A DNA stretch of 64,000 nt, from the IMG/VR virus record IMGVR_UViG_3300013093_000019, positions 62,001 to 126,000 of that record; one strand, given 5' to 3'. Made by a program: the position numbers and the translations under genes. Within the stretch, counting starts at the first letter, position 1. Each line of letters opens with the position of its first letter. Origin of the DNA: a virus. This document shows, piece by piece, positions 41,910-50,930 of this stretch. The notes under the pieces are model-generated. The model was not told where the DNA came from. It saw only the letters and a program-made list of their open reading frames with translations, and searched no databases.

Positions 41910-44810
41910 ATGACTGCAACGGGCGTTACCGTAGAAAATAAAACTCCCAACACCAATGCAGGCGTTGATCCTTCTAATCAGATTTACAATGGTACAGATA
42001 CAAGTAAAGTCTTGTATGCACAACAACAAAATATTTTAAACCAATATAGATCTTTTGTTTATAACTTTGCATTTGGACCAATCACTCCCCAAACATTGTC
42101 TACAGAAAATCCTGAAGACATTAACGCTGATTTAAGAAAATACGGAATAATAAATTCGTCAGGTAAAGGCGGACAAGGATTAGGAATTAATCCAGACAGT
42201 TCTTTCGCATCGACTTCGACAGATTACGGTGCTGTACAATCTATGGTTGAGGAATTTAATAAGAACAGTCCTGGTTCTTATGATATGTTTATTGACAATG
42301 TTATCATAGACAGTACTGTAGGTGCAGGATCTCGCGAAGCAGGACAAAGTATTGCGTCTAACATTAGATTTGAGGTATTTGAACCTTATAGCATGAACGG
42401 ATTCTTAGAAGCCATGTCAGTATCTGCCAAGGCCGCAGGATATCCTGATTTTTTAAAAGCATCTTTTTGTTTAAGAATTAAATTCCAAGGTTGGAGAGAT
42501 ACAGCTGATATTAATACTCCTCCGGAAGATATTGATTTTTCAACTAGATATTTTTGTGTGTCAATTACTGAATGTAATGTTGATGTGGGCGAATCTGGAA
42601 CAAAGTATCATTTAGTAACTGCCGCTACGAATCAAATGGGATTCGGTCAGACAAATATTCTCTCCAACGATATTAAGATAACAGGAAATACAGTTGGTGA
42701 AGTATTGACTAACTTCTTTGATGCAATCAATCAAATGATTCAATCAAGAACAGAAAAGCAAACAGATCAAAAAGGTTTTGACACATATGAGTTATCTGTA
42801 CCTAAGCTAGTTACAGTCGATACGCCTCAAGATACCTTACAGGCAATGTTGTACTCACCTCCAACACAAAATCACGTTGGTGATCCTAACTATCAAAATT
42901 CTGAGTTATTATCTGCAAAAATTAATGATGAATTAAAATCAACAAACGTTTTTAAATTTGGAGACCCAGCACAATTTAAAAACGGATACATGTTTAGTAA
43001 TGTACCAGGTGCAACAACAGCAAATTCACAAGCAAGTCCCGCTACTGGTGGACTAAATCCTAAAGAAGGCACAATAGTTTTTGCCGCAGGTGCTAGCATA
43101 CACGAATGTATAGCAGGTATTATTCGTGATAGTGAATATACTAGAAATTTGTTAAGCGAAGAAAATCTAAAAAAAGCAGAACAAGGAAATCAGCAAATAA
43201 CTTATTTTACTGTTAGAATTGAAACATCTCTGAACAACAATACCTACGACTCAACTAACAACAAATATTTTGCAAATTATAGATATGTGGTAGAACCTTT
43301 TCAGATTCCATTAACTATGGTTCCGGGTTACCGTCAATCTAAATTAGAATATAAAGATATTAAAGCAGAAGTTAAACGTTCTTACAACTATATCTATACA
43401 GGCAAGAATGAAGAAATTATTAAATTTAATTTAAAGTTTGATAACCTTTACTTTGACTCTATACCTGCATTGATGGGTAATGTAACTGATGTATCAAGTA
43501 GTGCAGGTGCTGGTGCATCACCAGCAAACACAGTTGATGCAAAGACAGCGGAAAATAAAACAGATAAAGCAGAAGAACAAAAAAGTTCTCCAACAACGGC
43601 TCCTAAAGAATCTGTAGCTGTTAATACTAAATCTACTACAGAGGTTGCTACTCAGCTAGGACAGAAGAGCGGCCAAGCCCAATTAACGCCATACTATCAA
43701 TTAGCAAAGAATTTACACGAAGCTGTTTTAAACAGAACAGCACTAGTGATGGCAGATTTAGAAATTTTAGGAGATCCTTACTTCTTATGTACGAGCGGTA
43801 TGGGTAAACAAAATTTAATTTTATTATCTCCTGGGTTTACTAATACAGGCGAAGCTCCGTATACTCAAGGTGAGCTGTTAATAAGTTTAACCTTTAGAAC
43901 ACCAATTGACTTTGATCCTGCAACTGGATTTATGAAGTTTGACGAAAAGCTAGCACCATATAATGGATTGTATCTAGTGACAACATTGGTTAATACTTTT
44001 AGAGATGGCCAGTTTACACAAAAATTAACTTTAAATAGATTGCCTGGACAGATTGTCGGTAATGAACAGGCCCAGCCAAATGTTCTTAATAAGACAACTC
44101 CTGCTAAAGGTGAGCAGGTTGTAAAAGATGCGGCACCTTCTACTGTTCAAAAAACAGGAATAAAAACTCCATCGTTTGATTTAAAGAATTTATTAAGCCC
44201 TGGTGCAGATTATCTTGCCTCTGGTATTAGATTAGCCGCCAGCGGACTGGCATTACTAAGTGCTGTTGACAATTTATTATCAAGCGGAAATACTTCAGCC
44301 GCCGCAGCGGCACCTACCACAAGTCCGGCGGCACAGGCGATCGCTTCAGACGTAGTAGCAACAGCCGTAGCAACAGCACAACAACAAAATTCTATACAGG
44401 GCGGAACATACATATTCAATTATGAAACAAACCCAATCACTAATAATTCACCTGCAAGCCTTGATGTAATTCAATCTCCTGTACAAAATGATGTAAGGGG
44501 AGTTAGCAACGCTGTTGGAATTGATTTAACATCGATCGCTGGATTGAGTCCAGGTGCCCAGAGTCAATTAGCTTCACAGCTAACTCAGGTAACTAGTACA
44601 GTACCAAACAATATTAATATAGCAGGGCTTGCAGCAGCTGGTGTTGCACTTGCAGGTATCACAGCTCAAACAATTAGAAATATACCAGCAAGTCAACCAC
44701 AGACAAATGCTGCCCAGGCGACTAACGCTACACCAACAGCGGGAGCAACAGCGGTACCTACAACTGCCGCATCTGCTAGTCCTTTAGTACAAGCATTACA
44801 AAAAGGTTAA
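41910..44810 (+). CDS. baseplate hub-like virion protein, 966 aa
   Basis: Residues 1-520 form one folded region (NQYRSFVYNFAFGPITPQTL, SITECNVDVGESGTKYHLVT, TTFVRIETSL-like strands). A Lys/Glu/Thr/Ala-rich linker lies near 530-575. The second region has LGDPYFLCTSGMGKQNLILL, GELLISLTFRTPIDFDPATG and YNGLYLVTTLVNTFRDGQFT, the last being the pattern of hub proteins that end ...YxVxxVxHxFxxGxFxQxLxxxR. The C-terminal 230 residues are Ala/Thr/Gln-rich and probably disordered. It lies directly before gp5, where a gp27-type hub partner is expected (inference), and is found at this place in marine T4-like phages as an unnamed structural protein. It begins one base after gp53. Confidence 0.65.
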   Translation: MTATGVTVENKTPNTNAGVDPSNQIYNGTDTSKVLYAQQQNILNQYRSFVYNFAFGPITPQTLSTENPEDINADLRKYGIINSSGKGGQGLGINPDSSFASTSTDYGAVQSMVEEFNKNSPGSYDMFIDNVIIDSTVGAGSREAGQSIASNIRFEVFEPYSMNGFLEAMSVSAKAAGYPDFLKASFCLRIKFQGWRDTADINTPPEDIDFSTRYFCVSITECNVDVGESGTKYHLVTAATNQMGFGQTNILSNDIKITGNTVGEVLTNFFDAINQMIQSRTEKQTDQKGFDTYELSVPKLVTVDTPQDTLQAMLYSPPTQNHVGDPNYQNSELLSAKINDELKSTNVFKFGDPAQFKNGYMFSNVPGATTANSQASPATGGLNPKEGTIVFAAGASIHECIAGIIRDSEYTRNLLSEENLKKAEQGNQQITYFTVRIETSLNNNTYDSTNNKYFANYRYVVEPFQIPLTMVPGYRQSKLEYKDIKAEVKRSYNYIYTGKNEEIIKFNLKFDNLYFDSIPALMGNVTDVSSSAGAGASPANTVDAKTAENKTDKAEEQKSSPTTAPKESVAVNTKSTTEVATQLGQKSGQAQLTPYYQLAKNLHEAVLNRTALVMADLEILGDPYFLCTSGMGKQNLILLSPGFTNTGEAPYTQGELLISLTFRTPIDFDPATGFMKFDEKLAPYNGLYLVTTLVNTFRDGQFTQKLTLNRLPGQIVGNEQAQPNVLNKTTPAKGEQVVKDAAPSTVQKTGIKTPSFDLKNLLSPGADYLASGIRLAASGLALLSAVDNLLSSGNTSAAAAAPTTSPAAQAIASDVVATAVATAQQQNSIQGGTYIFNYETNPITNNSPASLDVIQSPVQNDVRGVSNAVGIDLTSIAGLSPGAQSQLASQLTQVTSTVPNNINIAGLAAAGVALAGITAQTIRNIPASQPQTNAAQATNATPTAGATAVPTTAASASPLVQALQKG

Positions 44811-44813
44811 TGA

Positions 44814-46970
44814 ATGGAAAATACTCGTAATATAAATGTTAGGATAGCACCTGGTCCATACTTGGCCAAGGTAACAAACCATCTTGACACAACTTATATG
44901 GGTATGTTAGAAGCAACTCTAGTTAGATCAATTCCTGGTGTTCCTGAACTTGATGGTACGAATCTTCCTTTTAGATATTGTAGTCCATTTAGCGGTGTAA
45001 GTTCGATAAAGTTTGAAGGCAACGATAGTTCAAATTTTAATGATGTACAGAAATCTTACGGATTCTGGATGATTCCTCCGGACGTAGGAACAACCATTAT
45101 GGTTATTTTCCTAGACGGCGATGTTAACAGCGGTTTCTGGATGGGATGTATATCTGATCAATATCAGAATCATATGATTCCGGGTCTTGCGGCCAGCGAA
45201 TATGTAGCACTAACTCCTGAGCAAGAAACAAAGTACGGCACACGATACTTACCTGTTGCAGAATATCATAAGAAAAGTAGAGATGGTCAAATACCTGCAC
45301 CTGACACTTTTACAAAACCTGTACATCCGTTTGCAGATGTATTATTGAAGCAAGGCTTAATATTAGATACGATCAGAGGACCTACATCTAGTAGTGCCAG
45401 ACGTGAAGTACCTAGCCAAGTATATGGTATTTCAACCCCAGGACCTGTTGATTCTACAGCACCTAAAAAGCAAATTACTCCAAGTGTGACAGCACCTGTT
45501 AGCCGTTTAGGCGGAACAACCTTTGTTATGGATGACGGAGACAAAGATGGCCTAAATGAATTAGTACGTATTCGTACTAGAACAGGTCATCAGATCTTAC
45601 TACACAATAGTAGTGATTTGATCTACATAGCGAATTCTGGAGGCACAGCATGGATAGAACTTACTAGTGCTGGTAAGATTGATGTGTACGGTGAAGATTC
45701 TATTAGTATTCGTACTAAAGGCGACTTTAACTTCCATGCTGATCGAGATTTTAATTTAGAAGCAGGTCGTAATTTTAATATTGCAACTAATGAAGGTAAA
45801 GTTAATATCAATTCAGGAGACGAAATTGATATTATTAGTGACGGAATAAAAATAGGCACAACTAAAGACTTTAATTTAAATGTTACAGGAAATGTTGCCA
45901 TATCCGCTACCGCTAACATAAACAACAACGCAGGCGGTGAAGGTCGTTATACAGCCGCAGGTCAAATGAGTATTGGTACAGCAGATACATTGGCTCTTAG
46001 TGCTAATGGTGATTTAGGTTTATCTGGAGGCAATATTCTAGCATCTGCAGGACGTATTGATTTAAATGGTCCTACAGCACCTGGTGCAATATCAGCAACA
46101 CCTGCAGCAAGTCCAACACCACTAACACTATTTGCTGTTCCTCAGCGAGACGGACAGCGTTCTTGGGCTAATGGTGTATTCTATAAAGCCGCAGATCTTG
46201 CGTCTATTATGCAACGTATACCTAGCCATGAGCCTTGGGATCAACATGAAAATATTAATCCTGTTCAGTTTAGTTTAGACAAAACAGACACTAGTGTTAC
46301 TCCTGCTCAAGTAGCCGCAAACGGTGCTGTAATTCCTGGCGGAGCGAGTTCTAACCCGTCATATCCTGCAATTAAAGGATCTACAAAAGATAGAGGTTCA
46401 GTACACAATCAAGTATTCCCGTGGTCAACAGATCAACCATTCCTGGATAAAGTTAAATCTATAGCAGGCGCACTAAAGTTTGATCCTATTGATTTACTAG
46501 CTTGTATGAACTTAGAAAGTAATAGAACGTTCGACCCTTCAATTACTAATAATTTAGGTTATACAGGACTTATACAGTTTGGTACAGCAGCCGCAACTAG
46601 TTTAGGAACAACAACTAGTGCGTTAGGTCAGTTAGGCCGTGTGGCACAGATGGACTGGGTCCTTAAGTATTTTAACAAGTGGGGATGGCCAAGTTCTGCT
46701 TGTCCTAATCCAACGTTAGCCAACATTTATCTAACTATCTTATTGCCTGCTCTTAGATTTGCAGGTCCTAATGACAAGATAGCAGACGGAAGTAATCCTA
46801 AAACCTCAGGTTGGTATTTTGCCAACGGTGGTTTTGATCCAGCACCTAAGAAGGGATATTTTACACCTTCAATGGTATTAGACGTTGTTAGCAAACATCG
46901 CCGTGAAGTGCTAGCTGTACTTGAAGCTAGCGGTACTACAGTACCAGATCTTAAAGTAACCGCAGTATAA
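44814..46970 (+). CDS. 5: baseplate central spike gp5 with C-terminal lytic domain
   Basis: The N-terminus (GPYLAKVTNHLDTTYMGMLE, YGFWMIPPDVGTTIMVIFLD) is the OB-fold hub-binding domain. Residues about 255-345 (HQILLHNSSDLIYIANSGGT, FNFHADRDFNLEAGRNFNI) form the triple-stranded beta-helix of the spike. After a Pro/Ala linker, residues 545-718 carry a separate lytic-transglycosylase-like domain: LLACMNLESNRTFDPSI with Glu568, then GYTGLIQFGTAAATSLGTT. T4 gp5 instead places its lysozyme between OB-fold and helix. It pierces the outer membrane and degrades peptidoglycan during injection. It is followed by gp25 and gp6 as in T4-like baseplate clusters. Confidence 0.85.
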   Translation: MENTRNINVRIAPGPYLAKVTNHLDTTYMGMLEATLVRSIPGVPELDGTNLPFRYCSPFSGVSSIKFEGNDSSNFNDVQKSYGFWMIPPDVGTTIMVIFLDGDVNSGFWMGCISDQYQNHMIPGLAASEYVALTPEQETKYGTRYLPVAEYHKKSRDGQIPAPDTFTKPVHPFADVLLKQGLILDTIRGPTSSSARREVPSQVYGISTPGPVDSTAPKKQITPSVTAPVSRLGGTTFVMDDGDKDGLNELVRIRTRTGHQILLHNSSDLIYIANSGGTAWIELTSAGKIDVYGEDSISIRTKGDFNFHADRDFNLEAGRNFNIATNEGKVNINSGDEIDIISDGIKIGTTKDFNLNVTGNVAISATANINNNAGGEGRYTAAGQMSIGTADTLALSANGDLGLSGGNILASAGRIDLNGPTAPGAISATPAASPTPLTLFAVPQRDGQRSWANGVFYKAADLASIMQRIPSHEPWDQHENINPVQFSLDKTDTSVTPAQVAANGAVIPGGASSNPSYPAIKGSTKDRGSVHNQVFPWSTDQPFLDKVKSIAGALKFDPIDLLACMNLESNRTFDPSITNNLGYTGLIQFGTAAATSLGTTTSALGQLGRVAQMDWVLKYFNKWGWPSSACPNPTLANIYLTILLPALRFAGPNDKIADGSNPKTSGWYFANGGFDPAPKKGYFTPSMVLDVVSKHRREVLAVLEASGTTVPDLKVTAV

Positions 46971-46974
46971 ATAT
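46967..46974 (+). promoter_or_regulatory. late motif TATAAATA overlapping gp5 stop
   Basis: Exact late consensus spanning the gp5 stop, only seven bases before the gp25 ATG. Transcription would begin almost at the ATG, so it may serve gp6 more than gp25, or be chance. Confidence 0.4.
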
Positions 46975-46980
46975 TAGGTC

Positions 46981-47421
46981 ATGACTTATAAAAATATTGT
47001 AATTAATCCTGGAAACGTTAGTAATCAACGTCAAGCACAACAAAGCCAATTCTATAAAGGCTTTAGTAGTGTTAATGATGCTGCATTGACTACTAAATTG
47101 TATGATTTTCCTTTGATACAACAGGATATTATCAATCAATTTCAAACAAGAAAAGGCGAAAGAGTAATGAATCCTAACTTTGGGACAGTTATTTGGAGCC
47201 TAATTTACGAACCTTTTACTGATGATGTTAAGCAATTAATCAGCAACGATGTAACTCGTATTTTAAACGAAGATCCTAGGGTAACACCTACACAAATTTT
47301 AATTACAGAAGCCGATATGGGCATGGTAATTGAAGCTACGCTGTTCTATAAAAACTTTGATGTTAGCCAAAAAATGAGCTTATCGTTTGACAAAGAACTT
47401 GGCATAGTTACACAACAATAA
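46981..47421 (+). CDS. 25: baseplate wedge protein gp25
   Basis: A 146-residue wedge protein of the gp25-like fold (T4 gp25: 132). Motifs: TTKLYDFPLIQQDIINQFQT, KGERVMNPNFGTVIWSLIYE and PFTDDVKQLISNDVTRIL, with RVMxPxFG nearly invariant in the family. An N-terminal extension of about 30 residues (VINPGNVSNQRQAQQSQFYK) is marine-type. It joins gp6 and gp53 in the wedge core. Ribosome site TTAGGTC is weak. Confidence 0.93.
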   Translation: MTYKNIVINPGNVSNQRQAQQSQFYKGFSSVNDAALTTKLYDFPLIQQDIINQFQTRKGERVMNPNFGTVIWSLIYEPFTDDVKQLISNDVTRILNEDPRVTPTQILITEADMGMVIEATLFYKNFDVSQKMSLSFDKELGIVTQQ

Positions 47422-47441
47422 TATACCAATATAATTTTTTC

Positions 47442-47449
47442 AATAAATA
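47442..47449 (+). promoter_or_regulatory. late promoter AATAAATA for gp6
   Basis: AATAAATA 26 bases before the gp6 ATG. A seven-base-pair inverted repeat TGTTATC/GATAACA (47450-47473) brackets TAGGA, the ribosome site. Confidence 0.6.
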
Positions 47450-47474
47450 TGTTATCTAGGACAATTGATAACAT

Positions 47475-50400
47475 ATGATACCAGCAACCAACTCACAACT
47501 ACTAGTCGCAGAAGATTGGACTAAGATCTACCAAAGTTTCCGCAACGCAGACTTCCAAAGCTATGACTTTGACACTCTGCGCCGCACAATGATCACGTAT
47601 CTACGTGAAACCTACCCAGAAGAATTTAATGACTATATTGATTCTAGCGAATATATCGCTCTCATTGATCTTATTGCTTATCTTGGCCAGAATTTAAGTT
47701 TCCGTATTGACTTAAATGCCCGTGAAAACTTCCTAGAAACAGCACAGCGACAAGATAGTGTTCTACGTCTTGCACAGTTAATCAGTTATAATCCTAAGCG
47801 TAATATACCTGCCAGCGGACTATTAAAAATTTCTGCTATTTCAACCACAGATAATATTTTTGATAACAACGGTCTTAATCTAGCTAACCAAGTTATTGGG
47901 TGGAATGACCCTGCTAATGCGAACTGGTATCAACAGTTTGTTAGTATTTTAAATTCTGCTATGCCTAACGGCACATCATTTGGTACACCATCAGACTCTG
48001 CGGTAGTAAACGGCGTGTCAACTGATCAATATCAGGTTAACAGTACAAACGTTGATGTACCAGTATATACAATTACAAAACCTATCAACGGCATTCCAAC
48101 AACATTTGAATTGTCTGGAGCCGCGTTCTCAGGTCAAACGTATGTTTATGAAACTCCGCCAAAGCCTGCGGAGTCATTTAGCTATATTTTTCAAAACGAC
48201 AATAAAGGCGCAGGATCAGCAAATACAGGATTCTTTACATATTTCCGCCAAGGCACATTAGCATCAACTAGGTTTTCAATCAACAATCCTGTTGCTAACG
48301 AAATTATTGGTATCAATGCCAACGGCATCAATAACGATGATGTATGGCTATGGCAATTAGATGCTAACGGCAATTATAAGACCTTATGGACACGAGTTGA
48401 TGCGTTAGTTGGCAACAATGTTATCTATAACAATATTGCAAATAACACAAGAACACTTTATACAGTTACTTCAAGAGCTAACGATCAGATTGATTTAAAC
48501 TTTGCTGATGGTAGCTTTGCTGACTTGCCTAAAGGTAACTTTGTTTTATTTTATAGACAAAGTAATGGAAGAACATATTCAATCACTCCAGATCAAATGG
48601 CTGGTATTAATATTACCATTCCTTATGTTAATAAATCTGGTGTTGCACAAAAACTTACATTAACACTTAGCCTACAATATACTGTAACTAACAGTAGTGG
48701 TCCAGAATCATTAGCCAGCATCAAACAGAATGCTCCGCAGACTTATTATCTGCAAAACAGAATGATCACAGGGGAAGATTATAATATCGCTCCTCTGTCT
48801 ATCAGTAATGACATTCTTAAAATTTCTAGTGTTAACCGCATCAGTAGCGGTATCTCAAAATATTTTGAATTAAGCGACATCAGTGGACAGTATTCTAGTA
48901 CTGATATTTTTGCTAAAGACGGAATAATTTATAGAGAAGAAGCACAACCTAGTTTTGATTTTTCATTCCAAACAGCTAACGATGTGTATGCTGCAATTAA
49001 TTCTCAACTAGCACCGATTATTAGATCAAACACATTTAAGAATTGGTACTTTAGTACAGACTTTTATCCACGTCCACAACTTTCACTGTTAAACTATCAG
49101 TGGAATAAGACTACTGTAACAACAGCACAAACAACTGGTTATTTTCAAGATCAGTTCAGCGGGTCTCCTGTTCAATTAGGATACTTCAGCAACAACAATG
49201 CTACCTATATTACACCGGGTGCAATGATTAAATTTAAAGCACCTATTGAAAATGGTGTTCAGAAGTATTTTACTGCAGACGGCACACTAACAATTAACCC
49301 AGACAGCACAACTTCTTTGTTTATGTGGGATACTGTTATAAATGTTGTAGGAGATGGTTCAAATCAAGGTAAAGGAAATCTAGTAACAGGAATAGGTCCA
49401 GTTGTATTATCTGGAAAAATTCCTAGCGGTGCGATTCCTGTAGAAGTTATACCTACATTGATTACTACTCTTAGTGTTGCCTTCCAAGCTCAGATAGCCG
49501 TACTATGCTTATCACAACAGAACTTTGGTTTAAGTTTTGATAAAAATACACGTCAATGGTTTATTATTGTCAATTCTAATCTTGATATGACATCGCCTTT
49601 TAGTTTAACATATCAAGGCGACACAGCAAACATACAAAAAGATGCTAGTTGGTTGATCTTGTTTGCATGGAACGGGTCTAATTACACAGTATCTTATAGA
49701 TTATTGAATTATATATTTGAAAGTGCTAATCAAACAGCGTTCTTTGTAAACTACGATAATAACAATTATGATTATGTGAACGGTCGTACAATCAAAGACC
49801 AAATTGATGTACTATCAGTTAACTCATTGAATACAAGCACTACAGCATTAGGTGTTGATTATCGTTGGCAAATAGAATCAAGTGTTGTAGAATTTGATGG
49901 GTATGTTGAACCTAAGAAAGTTGTTATAGGTTTTTACGATGCGAATAACGATGGTCAGATTGATAATCCAGATGCGTTTAATATCATTGTTGATCCTAAT
50001 TCTGTAAATGCACAAACTTCTTATAATGATAAGTTTGTTTATTTCCAACTAAGTTCAGACGGAAATAGATATTCTATTGTTGATACTTCTATAACTCCAG
50101 TACATGCTTATCCTAATGAAGATGCTGCGTTTGCCGCTTATGTGTCAACACCAAGTGTTGAACCACTAAGTGCTGATACTTTATATTATTTTTATCAACC
50201 AGATGTGATTAAAAACTTTGATCCAACATCTAGAACATTCGTGCTTAACACTGGTTATTTTGCTAAGTCAGGTAGAGCTAATATTAAATTCCACTATCAG
50301 CATAACACAGGCGAAGAACGCCGTTTAGATCCAAGCAAAACAAATATTATTGACATTTACATTTTAACAAACAGTTATGATTCTGCGTTCCGCAGTTATT

Positions 50401-50930
50401 TGTCAGGAGCTACAGCAACATTGCCGCTAGCTCCTACTAGTTCTAGTTTAGAAGAAAATTTTGCTAACGCTCTAGAACCAATTAAATCTATTTCTGATAC
50501 GATTGTGTATCGTCCTGCTAGCTATAAGGTATTATTTGGATCAAAAGCAGATCCAAATCTACAAGCAACATTTAAGGCAGTTTCAAATCCTGGTGTAGTT
50601 ACAAGTACCAACGATTTAACTACTAGAATTTTAGCTGCGATTAATAGTTTCTTCAGCATCGACAACTGGACATTCGGCCAATCATTTAATTTTGGTGAGC
50701 TGGCCACTTATGTTTTAAATACAATGACACCAGATATTGTAAACTTTGTAATCGTTCCAAAGAATGCAAGTTTACCTTTTGGTAGCCTATACGAAATTTC
50801 ATGTCAATCAAATGAAATCTTAATTAGTGGGGCGCAAGCTACCGATATTGAAATCATTGATGCACTTACAGCCGCATCTATAAATTCAACTTCACCTATT
50901 ATTACTAATACAAATGGAACTGTTTACTAA
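47475..50930 (+). CDS. 6: baseplate wedge protein gp6, long form
   Basis: The N-terminal 200 residues carry the gp6/J-like signature: DFDTLRRTMITYLRETYPEE, EYIALIDLIAYLGQNLSFRI and DLNARENFLETAQRQDSVLR. T4 gp6 has 660 residues; here 1151, with a large beta-rich middle (for example TVFELSGAAFSGQTYVYETP-type strands and FYRQSNGRTYSITPDQMAGI) and a conserved C-terminal block (FGQSFNFGELATYVLNTMTP, FVIVPKNASLPFGSLYEISC) where gp6 forms its dimer contacts (by analogy with T4). gp6 links the wedges into the baseplate ring. It ends in TAATG shared with the giant gene downstream. Confidence 0.9.
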   Translation: MIPATNSQLLVAEDWTKIYQSFRNADFQSYDFDTLRRTMITYLRETYPEEFNDYIDSSEYIALIDLIAYLGQNLSFRIDLNARENFLETAQRQDSVLRLAQLISYNPKRNIPASGLLKISAISTTDNIFDNNGLNLANQVIGWNDPANANWYQQFVSILNSAMPNGTSFGTPSDSAVVNGVSTDQYQVNSTNVDVPVYTITKPINGIPTTFELSGAAFSGQTYVYETPPKPAESFSYIFQNDNKGAGSANTGFFTYFRQGTLASTRFSINNPVANEIIGINANGINNDDVWLWQLDANGNYKTLWTRVDALVGNNVIYNNIANNTRTLYTVTSRANDQIDLNFADGSFADLPKGNFVLFYRQSNGRTYSITPDQMAGINITIPYVNKSGVAQKLTLTLSLQYTVTNSSGPESLASIKQNAPQTYYLQNRMITGEDYNIAPLSISNDILKISSVNRISSGISKYFELSDISGQYSSTDIFAKDGIIYREEAQPSFDFSFQTANDVYAAINSQLAPIIRSNTFKNWYFSTDFYPRPQLSLLNYQWNKTTVTTAQTTGYFQDQFSGSPVQLGYFSNNNATYITPGAMIKFKAPIENGVQKYFTADGTLTINPDSTTSLFMWDTVINVVGDGSNQGKGNLVTGIGPVVLSGKIPSGAIPVEVIPTLITTLSVAFQAQIAVLCLSQQNFGLSFDKNTRQWFIIVNSNLDMTSPFSLTYQGDTANIQKDASWLILFAWNGSNYTVSYRLLNYIFESANQTAFFVNYDNNNYDYVNGRTIKDQIDVLSVNSLNTSTTALGVDYRWQIESSVVEFDGYVEPKKVVIGFYDANNDGQIDNPDAFNIIVDPNSVNAQTSYNDKFVYFQLSSDGNRYSIVDTSITPVHAYPNEDAAFAAYVSTPSVEPLSADTLYYFYQPDVIKNFDPTSRTFVLNTGYFAKSGRANIKFHYQHNTGEERRLDPSKTNIIDIYILTNSYDSAFRSYLSGATATLPLAPTSSSLEENFANALEPIKSISDTIVYRPASYKVLFGSKADPNLQATFKAVSNPGVVTSTNDLTTRILAAINSFFSIDNWTFGQSFNFGELATYVLNTMTPDIVNFVIVPKNASLPFGSLYEISCQSNEILISGAQATDIEIIDALTAASINSTSPIITNTNGTVY

